In this document: in pieces, positions 27,412 through 33,913 of the stretch | How the letters are laid out: every line of letters begins with the position of its first letter | Position numbering within the stretch: position 1 is the stretch's first letter | NCBI GenBank assembly: GCA_036625225.1 | Contig: JAZKUF010000004.1 | Location: 186,001 to 250,000 of the forward strand | Reading direction: 5' to 3' | DNA: 64,000 bases | From: Accumulibacter jenkinsii | GTDB taxonomy: Bacteria; Pseudomonadota; Gammaproteobacteria; Burkholderiales; Rhodocyclaceae | Translations under genes and position numbers: made by a program | The notes under the pieces: model-generated | Told to the model about the DNA's origin: nothing | The model's database searches: none | Seen by the model: only the letters and a program-made list of their open reading frames with translations

Positions 27412-27446
27412 CCGACAGTTTCCCACTTTTCGCCACCTTTTCCCAC
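27412..27446 (-). promoter_or_regulatory. MraZ-box operator, four direct repeats at 10-bp spacing
   Basis: On the minus strand the pentamers GTGGG, GTGGC, GTGGG and GTCGG recur exactly every 10 bp (ending 27446, 27436, 27426, 27416 when read on the plus strand). E. coli MraZ is known to bind TGGG-type direct repeats with 10-bp periodicity, so this is its operator. It starts 37 bases upstream of the mraZ ATG. A weak promoter (TTGCTT, 17 bases, TAAAGT) would overlap the distal repeat, consistent with autorepression. Confidence 0.8.
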
Positions 27447-27727
27447 TTTAAGCTAAAGACGCGCCTAAAGCAAGCGCCTTGAGTGGCACATTTTCTCAAT
27501 AGGTACAATGACTTATGAGCGACTTCCGAGAAACGTTCGAAAGAAATTCTGCAAGACAGGGCAAGATGGTAATCACTACTATTAAAGTAGCTTCTCGCTA
27601 GTCAACACCAAGTACCTGCAAGAAAAGGGATAAATGGCGAGCTAACGGCGCTTGCGGGGCACTGATCGCAGCGCAAAGGGCAATCAGGCGGAAATGCCAG
27701 CGCTGCTGACGTCGATACGAGGAAGGG
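27447..27727. other. Intergenic stretch between mraZ operator and rnpB
   Basis: About 280 bp with lower GC than the flanks. It must contain the rest of the dcw promoter region (minus strand, right to left). A short inverted repeat CTACT-ATTAA-AGTAG occurs near 27577-27591. I see no gene and no clear terminator for rnpB. Confidence 0.4.
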
Positions 27728-28093
27728 GGGAAGCCGGTCGATAAGCCGGGTTCTGTCGTGGACAGCCATTCCTCTAGGCGTACTGTTGCCAGCACGCTCA
27801 AGCAGCCTACCCGGAAGCAGCGCGAGCCACGCCCATGCTTCCCTATTTGGCCTTGCTCCAGATGGGGTTTGCCATGCCGTCCGTGTTACCACGTCCGCGG
27901 TGAGCTCTTACCTCGCCGTTTCACCCTTACCTGCCCCAGCCTGCGCTGGCACATCGGCGGTTTGTTTTCTGTTGCACTGTCCGTCACCTCACGGTGCCCG
28001 GTCGTTAACCGGCATCCTGCTCTGCGGAGCCCGGACTTTCCTCTCGGCGCGCGGTTTGCACCCTTTGCCCAGCGGCTGCCTGACCGACTTCCC
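27728..28093 (-). ncRNA. rnpB: RNase P RNA, class A
   Basis: Read on the minus strand, this is the catalytic RNA of RNase P. The P1 helix is formed by GGGAAGTCGGTC at the 5' end and GACCGGCTTCCC at the 3' end (12 pairs, one G-U). The universal GAGAGGAAAGTCCGGGCTCC element follows the 5' stem, GGGTGAAACGGCGAGGTAAG lies in the middle, and AGAACCCGGCTTATCGACC precedes the 3' strand. Length is about 366 nt. Ends are placed from P1 pairing and the -10 box, so they may be off by a few bases. Open frames across it are not genes. Confidence 0.96.
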
Positions 28094-28099
28094 GAGCCG

Positions 28100-28105
28100 A
28101 TTATA
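28100..28105 (-). promoter_or_regulatory. -10 box of rnpB, overlapping a stop codon
   Basis: A perfect TATAAT on the minus strand, seven bases before the GGGAAG 5' end of rnpB. Its TAA is also the stop codon of the DUF3025 gene (28101-28103). The -35 region lies inside that coding sequence and is not consensus. Confidence 0.7.
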
Positions 28106-28883
28106 CGCCCGGACGGCGACGCCCCGGCCGAAATTGCTCACCGTCGTCATAGTAGGCGGCGGTTTCATTGTCCGCGGTGACGCCCGGCAGACCGAGCAGG
28201 GGCAGCGGATGAAAGCCGCGCGGCTGCAGATGGTCGCCAGCAGCGAATTCGGCCGCCAGGCGCCGGTCGAGGGCGACGAGTTGTTCGGCCAGCGGTCGCG
28301 CGAGCCAGTCCGCGGCCACTTCATGCAACACGGCCTTGGCGGTCAGGCCGCGAAAGGGCTGCCGCAACTGGTCATAGGTGGCGTGTCCGAAAACGAAGCA
28401 GCGCAACGCGCGCGACAGGTCGGGCCGACGATCCCAGAACAGGGTCGACCACTGAAAACCGCGCAGCAGGGCGAGCAAGTCCGGGTCCGATGAGACGACG
28501 ATGGCGCCGCACTCATCGAAATGCGTCATCGCATCACGCTCGCGACCCCGACTGCCGGGCTGTTGCGCGACCGCTGCGGCATGACGCGCGTTGAGCGTTG
28601 CCTTGGTCAACGGAAAGGTGAGCCAAACGAGGGCGTTGAAAAAGTCGTGCCAGTTGCCGGGGCGGGTCGCGACTTCCCCCCTCTGCCAGATCCGCGTTTC
28701 GTAAGCCAATCCGTCTGCGGCCGGCGGCACGAAGGCGATTCGCCGGCCGGAATGGGCCCGCAGATGCCGCGTCGAGTTGAGAAAGTCGAGCGCGGTCAGT
28801 TCAGGGGCGAACGGGATCTGCTCCAGCAGGGGCGACAAGGGGAAGAGCAGACCACCCGGCGAAGGGAACGCTTCCCGAGTCAC
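28101..28883 (-). CDS. DUF3025 family protein
   Basis: The 260-residue protein carries the DUF3025 signature GNWHDFFNALVWLTFPLTKATLNARH near residues 77-102. Function is unknown; there is no signal peptide or membrane helix. The start is GTG 28883, overlapping the stop of the upstream lipoprotein gene (GTGA). Its TAA stop forms part of the rnpB -10 box. The order pyrC, lipoprotein, DUF3025 on one strand suggests one transcript. Confidence 0.85.
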   Translation of the reverse strand: MTREAFPSPGGLLFPLSPLLEQIPFAPELTALDFLNSTRHLRAHSGRRIAFVPPAADGLAYETRIWQRGEVATRPGNWHDFFNALVWLTFPLTKATLNARHAAAVAQQPGSRGRERDAMTHFDECGAIVVSSDPDLLALLRGFQWSTLFWDRRPDLSRALRCFVFGHATYDQLRQPFRGLTAKAVLHEVAADWLARPLAEQLVALDRRLAAEFAAGDHLQPRGFHPLPLLGLPGVTADNETAAYYDDGEQFRPGRRRPGV

Positions 28884-29323
28884 TGCGCGGCAACAAAGGT
28901 CAAGGTGCCGTTCTGCATCTGGAAAGCGCCCTGCAAGACTCCCATGCCACCCTCGGGCTCCCCCTCGAGGACGGCAAAGCCTTCACAGGTCCGCGTTTCG
29001 ACCACGTACATGCGTTTGCCCTGTTTGAGAATCCAGGCATCGTTCCCCGGCGCATAGACTTCGACCCTGGCCGCCGCGCCGCCCGGACCGATTTCGTGTC
29101 GACGCATGCAATCGGGCATGCGCGCCGCGACGATCGAGTAGGACGCGCTCCTGTCCCAGAAGAAGGTCTGGACGCGGATCAGCGTCAGCGAATGCTGGCG
29201 GGGGCCGATCTCGAATGCCGCCCGCTGGTCCGAGCAGGCCAGCAACAACGGCAGCAGAAAACAGAGCAGCCCTCTTTGGCAAACCAGGCGGGTTTCCCCG
29301 GCAGTCTTCAGGAACATGCCCAT
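28880..29323 (-). CDS. Putative lipoprotein of unknown function
   Basis: The 147-residue product begins with a hydrophobic leader and a lipobox (LLLAC, C30), so it is probably a lipoprotein. The mature part is short and has several cysteines (MPDCMRRHEIG; RTCEGFAVLEG) and a C-terminal beta-like end (GAFQMQNGTLTFVAAQ). I do not recognise the family. ATG 29323 lies 2 bases after the pyrC stop; a second ATG is two codons on. It overlaps the DUF3025 start by 4 bases. Confidence 0.72.
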   Translation of the reverse strand: MGMFLKTAGETRLVCQRGLLCFLLPLLLACSDQRAAFEIGPRQHSLTLIRVQTFFWDRSASYSIVAARMPDCMRRHEIGPGGAAARVEVYAPGNDAWILKQGKRMYVVETRTCEGFAVLEGEPEGGMGVLQGAFQMQNGTLTFVAAQ

Positions 29324-29325
29324 GC

Positions 29326-30360
29326 TCAACCGAGCAACCGCCAGGGCAGCCGCTCGCCGGCACGCAAGGGAATCAGCGTTTCGCCCGCGCCAAAGGCATA
29401 GGCGGCCGGCACCTGCCAGCCCTCGTCGACCAGGGTCACCTGTCCGGAGTTGCGCGGCAGGCCGTAAAAGCCGGCGCCGTTGAAGCTCGCGAACGCTTCC
29501 AGCCGATCCAGCGCGGCGACCGATGCGAAGGCTTCGGCATAGAGCTCGAGCGCCGCGTGCGCGGTGTAGCAACCGGCGCAGCCGCAGGACGCCTCCTTGC
29601 TGGTTAGGGCATGCGGCGCCGAATCGGTCCCGAGAAAAAACTTCCGGTTGCCGGAAGTCGCCGCGCGCAGCAGCGCCAGTCGATGCCGCTCGCGCTTGAG
29701 CACCGGCAGACAATAGTAGTGCGGCCGCAGTCCACCCGCAAAAATCGCGTTGCGGTTGTACAGAAGGTGGTGGGCGGTGATTGTCGCCGCGACTTGGGGG
29801 CCGGCGGCAGCGACGAAATCCACTGCATCGCTGGTCGTGATGTGCTCGAAGACGACTTTCAGCGCCGGGTGGCGCAGGAGCAAAGGTTGCAGCACCCGTT
29901 CGATGAACACCGCCTCGCGGTCGAAGACGTCGACTGCCGGGTCGGTCGCCTCGCCATGCACAAGCAGCGGCATGCCGACCTCCGCCAGCATCGCCAGCAC
30001 CGCATCGCAGCGCTCAAGATCAGTCACCCCGGCGTCCGAGTGGGTCGTCGCGCCGGCCGGATAGAGCTTGACCGCGAGCACCCAGCCACTGTCCGCAGCG
30101 CGCCTGATCTCGTCGACGGGCGTATGATCGGTCAGGTAAAGGGTCATCAATGGCTCGAACGACAGACCCGGCGGCACGGCGGCGAGGATCCGCGCGCGAT
30201 ACTCGGCGGCGGCGGCGACCGTGGTGACCGGCGGGCGCAGGTTGGGCATCACGATGGCACGGGCGAACTGGCGGGCGGTATGCGGCACGACCGCCGCCAT
30301 CGCCGCACCGTCGCGCAGATGAAGATGCCAGTCATCGGGTCGGGTAAGACTGATCTGCAT
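29326..30360 (-). CDS. pyrC: Dihydroorotase (PyrC type)
   Basis: The 344-residue zinc amidohydrolase closes carbamoyl-aspartate to dihydroorotate in pyrimidine synthesis. It has DDWHLHLRDG (metal HxH) at residues 9-18, the lysine in LAVKLYPAGATTHSDAGV (carbamylated in the family), and GTDSAPH near the end. Length is as for the E. coli homodimeric class. A TAGAAT hexamer lies 29 bases upstream. Confidence 0.96.
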   Translation of the reverse strand: MQISLTRPDDWHLHLRDGAAMAAVVPHTARQFARAIVMPNLRPPVTTVAAAAEYRARILAAVPPGLSFEPLMTLYLTDHTPVDEIRRAADSGWVLAVKLYPAGATTHSDAGVTDLERCDAVLAMLAEVGMPLLVHGEATDPAVDVFDREAVFIERVLQPLLLRHPALKVVFEHITTSDAVDFVAAAGPQVAATITAHHLLYNRNAIFAGGLRPHYYCLPVLKRERHRLALLRAATSGNRKFFLGTDSAPHALTSKEASCGCAGCYTAHAALELYAEAFASVAALDRLEAFASFNGAGFYGLPRNSGQVTLVDEGWQVPAAYAFGAGETLIPLRAGERLPWRLLG

Positions 30361-30388
30361 GCCGGCACCTGCTGGAAGACAAAGCGGA

Positions 30389-30394
30389 ATTCTA
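30389..30394 (-). promoter_or_regulatory. Candidate -10 box of pyrC
   Basis: TAGAAT on the minus strand in the 40-bp gap between rsmI and pyrC, giving a leader of about 20 bases. No consensus -35 is seen, and pyrC could also be read from rsmI. Confidence 0.35.
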
Positions 30395-30400
30395 GATCAT

Positions 30401-31285
30401 TTATTCGTCGGCAAGCGAAAGCCGCTGCCGGTCGCCATGCTGCGCTCGACCCTGCAAGTCGAGCGCCCGTTGATAGAGGGTCTTCCGGTTGACGCCGGTA
30501 ATCGCGTGCGCGAGCCGGGAGGCCTGGCTGACCGGCAAGCCATCGTCGAGCAGCAGCTGCAGCACCCGTTCGCCATCCGAATTCTGCGCCACCGGCAGCG
30601 CCCCCGAGACCAGCAGGACGAATTCACCGCGCTGGCGGTTGGCGTCCGCCGACAGCCAGGCGTGCGCTTCGCTCAGCGCACAAGCGTGGATTTGCTCGAA
30701 CAACTTGGTCAATTCGCGGGCCAGGACCAGCGTGCGCGCCGGCTCGAAAGCTGCGGCGAGCGCGCTGACGGTCTCGAGAATGCGATGCGGCGCCTCGTAG
30801 AAAATCAGCGCGTAGGGCAGCTGAGCCAGTTCTCGCAAGGCTTCCGCGCGCTGCCCGGCCTTGCTCGGCAGAAAGCCGTAGAACAGGAAGTGGGCTTCGC
30901 CCAGGCCCGCCGCAGACAGGGCGACGACCGCTGCACAAGCGCCCGGCAAGGGCACCACGCGATAACCGGCAGCGCGCACCCTCGCCACCAGCCGTGCCCC
31001 CGGATCGGACACCCCGGGCGTACCCGCGTCGACCACCAGAGCGACCGACTCGCCGCCGGCAAGCCGCGCGATCACCTGCCGTGCGGCGCTCTCCTCGTTA
31101 TGCTCGTGGGCAGCGAGCAGGCGGGCGTGACAGCCGTAGTGACGCAGCAGCAGCGCACTGTGTCGGGTATCTTCGGCGGCCACCCACGGCACCTGCCGCA
31201 AAACCTCGATCGATCGCTGCGTGAGGTCGCCAAGATGGCCGAGCGGGGTCGGAACTACATATAATACCGGCGGATCTTCGGTCAT
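30401..31285 (-). CDS. rsmI: RsmI, 16S rRNA 2'-O-methyltransferase
   Basis: The 294-residue tetrapyrrole-methylase-fold enzyme 2'-O-methylates C1402 of 16S rRNA, the same base that RsmH modifies. Signatures: LYVVPTPLGHLGDLTQRS, AEDTRHS, DAGTPGVSDPGARL and FYEAPHR. ATG 31285 (MTEDPPVLYVV) is the family start; a start at 31321 is unlikely. It is divergent from yraN with only 16 bp between starts, the same neighbourhood as E. coli rsmI (yraL). Confidence 0.95.
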   Translation of the reverse strand: MTEDPPVLYVVPTPLGHLGDLTQRSIEVLRQVPWVAAEDTRHSALLLRHYGCHARLLAAHEHNEESAARQVIARLAGGESVALVVDAGTPGVSDPGARLVARVRAAGYRVVPLPGACAAVVALSAAGLGEAHFLFYGFLPSKAGQRAEALRELAQLPYALIFYEAPHRILETVSALAAAFEPARTLVLARELTKLFEQIHACALSEAHAWLSADANRQRGEFVLLVSGALPVAQNSDGERVLQLLLDDGLPVSQASRLAHAITGVNRKTLYQRALDLQGRAQHGDRQRLSLADE

Positions 31286-31301
31286 CGGGGTCAGCCTGAA
31301 G

Positions 31302-31691
31302 GTGAGCGACAAAGATAACACGGGGCCCGGCGGAGACGCCGCGAATCATCCTGGCCAGATCGCCGAGGAGCTGGCGGCGCGCTTCCTCAAACGCCAGGGT
31401 TTGAGCGTGCTGACGCGCAATTATCGCTGCCGTGGCGGCGAGGTGGATCTCGTCTGCCGGGAAAGGCAGGTGCTGGTCTTCGTCGAGGTTCGCCTGCGCC
31501 GCAACGCGAACTACGGCGGCGCAGCGGCGAGCATCACCGCGGCCAAGCAGCGCCGCATCGTACTCGCCGCCGAGCACTATCTCTCCGCCAAACGGTGGCA
31601 AAACGCCGACTGCCGCTTCGACTGCATCCTGCTCGACAGGCTTTCCGAAGCGGCCATCGAATGGTTGCAGGATGCATTTTCGGCGCCTTAG
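31302..31691 (+). CDS. yraN: YraN, UPF0102 nuclease-fold protein
   Basis: The product has 129 residues with the UPF0102 pattern: GQIAEELAARFLKRQGLSVLTRNYRCRGGEVDLVCRE, then LVFVEVRLRRNANYGGA. The E..D..EVR residues are those of a restriction-endonuclease-like fold; the cellular role is unknown. GTG 31302 is the likely start; the frame is open to 31221 but that part overlaps rsmI. The GTG has only a poorly spaced AAGG, so the start is not firm. The 3' end overlaps the HIRAN gene by 20 bp. Confidence 0.85.
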   Translation: MSDKDNTGPGGDAANHPGQIAEELAARFLKRQGLSVLTRNYRCRGGEVDLVCRERQVLVFVEVRLRRNANYGGAAASITAAKQRRIVLAAEHYLSAKRWQNADCRFDCILLDRLSEAAIEWLQDAFSAP

Positions 31692-32046
31692 CCTCCTCTT
31701 CGGGCTCGCCGTGTGGCTGTCGGCAGGCGCCGGAGAGGCGATCAGGGTGCTGGTCCAGAGTTCGCCGCTGGCCGGCAGCCAGTATTACGCGGTCGATGAA
31801 CTGTGGTCGCAGATTCGGCCCGGCGACCGCCTGACCCTGGTTCGTGAAGCCGACAATCGACATGACCGGCAGGCGGTGCGCGTCGAATGGAACGGGCGGC
31901 AGCTCGGCTACGTGCCGCGGGCCGAGAACCGAGCCGTTGCGAGGGCGCTCGACGCCGGCGAAAAGCTCGAGGCGCGCGTTTCGCGGCTGCGCCGGGATCC
32001 CGACCCCTGGCGTCGCGTCGAGTTCGAGGTCTTCCTGACCCTCTGA
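31672..32046 (+). CDS. Exported single-domain HIRAN protein
   Basis: The 124-residue product starts with a signal peptide (MHFRRLSLLFGLAVWLSAGAGEA) followed by one HIRAN domain: GSQYYAVDELWSQIRPGDRLTLVREADNRHDRQAVRVEW, then QLGYVPRAENRAVARALD. HIRAN domains are best known in DNA helicases such as HLTF, where they hold 3' DNA ends; a periplasmic one must do something else. It overlaps yraN by 20 bp and occupies the operon between yraN and diaA. Confidence 0.82.
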   Translation: MHFRRLSLLFGLAVWLSAGAGEAIRVLVQSSPLAGSQYYAVDELWSQIRPGDRLTLVREADNRHDRQAVRVEWNGRQLGYVPRAENRAVARALDAGEKLEARVSRLRRDPDPWRRVEFEVFLTL

Positions 32047-32055
32047 TGTTAGAAT
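32047..32055 (+). promoter_or_regulatory. Extended -10 promoter element before diaA
   Basis: TGTTAGAAT (TGn plus TAGAAT) directly follows the HIRAN stop codon, 43 bases before the diaA ATG. It would let diaA-dolP be transcribed apart from yraN. Confidence 0.42.
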
Positions 32056-32098
32056 CCGCGGCTCATGAACCCTCCACATCGGATCCCGAACACAGCCC

Positions 32099-32692
32099 AT
32101 GGACTTGACCACCCGTATCCGCCAGCACTTCCATGAGAGCGCGCAAACCAAGCTCGACGCCGTTGAACTGCTGGCAGTGCCGGTGGCACAGGCGATCGAG
32201 GCGATGGTCGGCAGCCTGCTCAACAACGGCAAGATTCTCGCCTGCGGTAACGGCGGTTCGGCGGCCGACGCCCAGCACTTTGCTGCCGAACTGGTCAACC
32301 GCTTCGAGGTCGAACGCCACGAACTCGCAGCGATTGCGCTGACCACCGATACCTCGATCATGTCAGCGATCGCCAACGACTACGGTTACAAAGCGGTTTT
32401 TGCCAAACAGGTGCGCGCCCTCGGTCAGGCCGGCGACATCCTGGTCGCCATTTCGACCTCAGGCAATTCACCCAATGTCATCGAAGCGATCAATGCCGCA
32501 CACGAGAACGACCTCTGCGTCGTGGCCCTGACCGGCAAGGGAGGCGGAACGATCGGCGAGATCCTGCGTGAGGGCGACGTCCACATTTGTGTTCCTGCCG
32601 AGCGCACGGCACGGATTCAGGAAACGCATCTGCTCGTCATCCACTGTCTTTGCGATGGCATTGATTGTCTGCTGATGGGAGCTGAAGAGTGA
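32099..32692 (+). CDS. diaA: DiaA/GmhA-type SIS-domain protein
   Basis: The 197-residue protein has a single SIS (phosphosugar isomerase) domain: LACGNGGSAADAQHFAAELVNRFEVER, then AISTSGNSPNVIEAINAAHE. Both DiaA (a DnaA-binding initiation factor) and GmhA (sedoheptulose-7-phosphate isomerase) have this fold. Position between yraN and a yraP-like gene matches E. coli diaA (yraO), so I favour DiaA, though isomerase activity cannot be excluded. The TGA overlaps the dolP start as GTGA. Confidence 0.85.
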   Translation: MDLTTRIRQHFHESAQTKLDAVELLAVPVAQAIEAMVGSLLNNGKILACGNGGSAADAQHFAAELVNRFEVERHELAAIALTTDTSIMSAIANDYGYKAVFAKQVRALGQAGDILVAISTSGNSPNVIEAINAAHENDLCVVALTGKGGGTIGEILREGDVHICVPAERTARIQETHLLVIHCLCDGIDCLLMGAEE

Positions 32693-33330
32693 AGAATTTT
32701 CTGAGTACCAGCCTGCTGCTCGGCGCCGCCCTGGTGCCGACGCTACAGGGCTGCCTGCCGATGGTCGCGGCCGGGGCCACCACCGGCGCGCTGGCCACCA
32801 TGGACCGCCGCAGCCTCGGCACGCAGACCGACGACGAGACCATCGAGTGGAAAGCGAGCGCGCGGGTCAACGAAAAGTCCGGCGACCAGTCGCACACCAA
32901 CGTCACGAGTTACAACCGCAAGGTGCTGATCACCGGCGAAGTTCCCTCGGAAAACATGAAGGCGGAAATCGGACGTCTCGTTACCGCCGTGCCGCAGGTC
33001 AAAGGCGTCTACAACGAACTCGCCGTCGGCCCGGTGGCTTCCTACTCGGCGCGCAGCAACGACGCCTACATCACGGGCCGCGTCAAGAGCCGCTTCGTCG
33101 ACTCCGGCCAGTTCAACGCGGTGCACGTCAAGGTGGTCACCGAAGCGGGAATCGTCTATCTGCTCGGTCTCGTCAGCCAGCGCGAGGCCGACTCGGCGGT
33201 CCAGGTGGCGCGGACCACGACCGGCGTCAGAAAGGTGGTTTCGCTGCTCGAGATCATCGCCGACACCCCCGCCAAGGAACTCGAGGCGAGTCCGTCCAGC
33301 CAGGCAACGCCGGCTGGCAGCGACGGCTGA
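32689..33330 (+). CDS. dolP: DolP (YraP), dual-BON outer-membrane lipoprotein
   Basis: The 213-residue lipoprotein has a lipobox ending at C22 (LVPTLQGC) and two BON domains: VTSYNRKVLITGEVPSENMKAEIGRLV, and FNAVHVKVVTEAGIVYLLGLVSQREADSAVQVART. DolP maintains outer-membrane integrity and helps BamA in E. coli. The start is GTG 32689, overlapping the diaA stop. After the second BON domain a Pro/Ser tail of about 20 residues is added. Confidence 0.92.
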   Translation: MKNFLSTSLLLGAALVPTLQGCLPMVAAGATTGALATMDRRSLGTQTDDETIEWKASARVNEKSGDQSHTNVTSYNRKVLITGEVPSENMKAEIGRLVTAVPQVKGVYNELAVGPVASYSARSNDAYITGRVKSRFVDSGQFNAVHVKVVTEAGIVYLLGLVSQREADSAVQVARTTTGVRKVVSLLEIIADTPAKELEASPSSQATPAGSDG

Positions 33331-33435
33331 GCGCAAAGCCCGGCGCAAAATCCGACGGAGCCTGCCCCTGCGCTCCCGGACTCGCCCAGGCCATCGAGCG
33401 GGACTGCAAAACACCCGCCAGCACTACTCGCCTGG

Positions 33436-33780
33436 CTACTTTTTCTTGCCCCAGATCGGCTGCGCATGGCGGCTGACGATGAAGTCGGCAAAGAACTTCA
33501 TCCAGATCGTTGAACCGGCAATCGCCGTCCAGGTTTCGTACGGAATGCCACTGACCACGACCAGCACGATCACCGTCACGACGACGGCGCCGGCAACGAG
33601 ATTGACGGCGGCCGTGTAGGGCGCATATTTCGCCGCGTCCGGTGGTGGTTCGCCGCCCTTCAGCGCCACCTCGGAAAAATCCCGCTGGACGAGAATCCGC
33701 CATGCCCGCCGCAGCCAGAAGAAGGCCAGCGGGAAGAGGCCGAGAAACAGAATCCAGGTCAGGGCGAGGCTGATCTCCAT
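33436..33780 (-). CDS. Small membrane protein downstream of the symporter
   Basis: The 114-residue product has two hydrophobic helices (about residues 5-25 and 57-79), with a short soluble loop rich in Pro and Glu and a basic tail (HAQPIWGKKK). I do not recognise the family. It has a good ribosome site (AGGAG, 7 bases). It lies beyond the terminator of the symporter operon and its leader holds a hairpin, so separate expression or read-through is likely. It converges on dolP. Confidence 0.68.
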   Translation of the reverse strand: MEISLALTWILFLGLFPLAFFWLRRAWRILVQRDFSEVALKGGEPPPDAAKYAPYTAAVNLVAGAVVVTVIVLVVVSGIPYETWTAIAGSTIWMKFFADFIVSRHAQPIWGKKK

Positions 33781-33795
33781 CGATGACTCCTGCAG

Positions 33796-33817
33796 TGCCG
33801 CATGCGCCGATGCGGCA
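33796..33817 (-). repeat. Hairpin in the leader of the small membrane gene
   Basis: A perfect 8-bp inverted repeat (TGCCGCAT, 6-base loop, ATGCGGCA) between the symporter terminator and the AGGAG ribosome site of the 33436-33780 gene. No T run follows, so it is not a canonical terminator. Confidence 0.6.
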
Positions 33818-33822
33818 TGCTC

Positions 33823-33862
33823 AAAAAAGAAAAACCCCGCCGGGGCTTTGGGCCGGCGGGGT
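33823..33862 (-). terminator. Rho-independent terminator of the symporter operon
   Basis: On the minus strand a 9-bp G+C stem (CCCCGCCGG / CCGGCGGGG) with a short loop is followed by a T-rich run (TTTTTCTTTTTT). It lies 52 bp after the symporter stop codon. This is the clearest terminator in the window. Confidence 0.88.
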
Positions 33863-33913
33863 CTGGGCCGTGACTGCCAGGAAGCGGCAGGCGGCCAGAA
33901 TCATGCCACCACT

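Noticed and set aside
27758..28493. Open reading frames on both strands across rnpB
   Set aside because: The DNA is clearly RNase P RNA; P1 pairing and the universal core elements are present, so the frames are chance.
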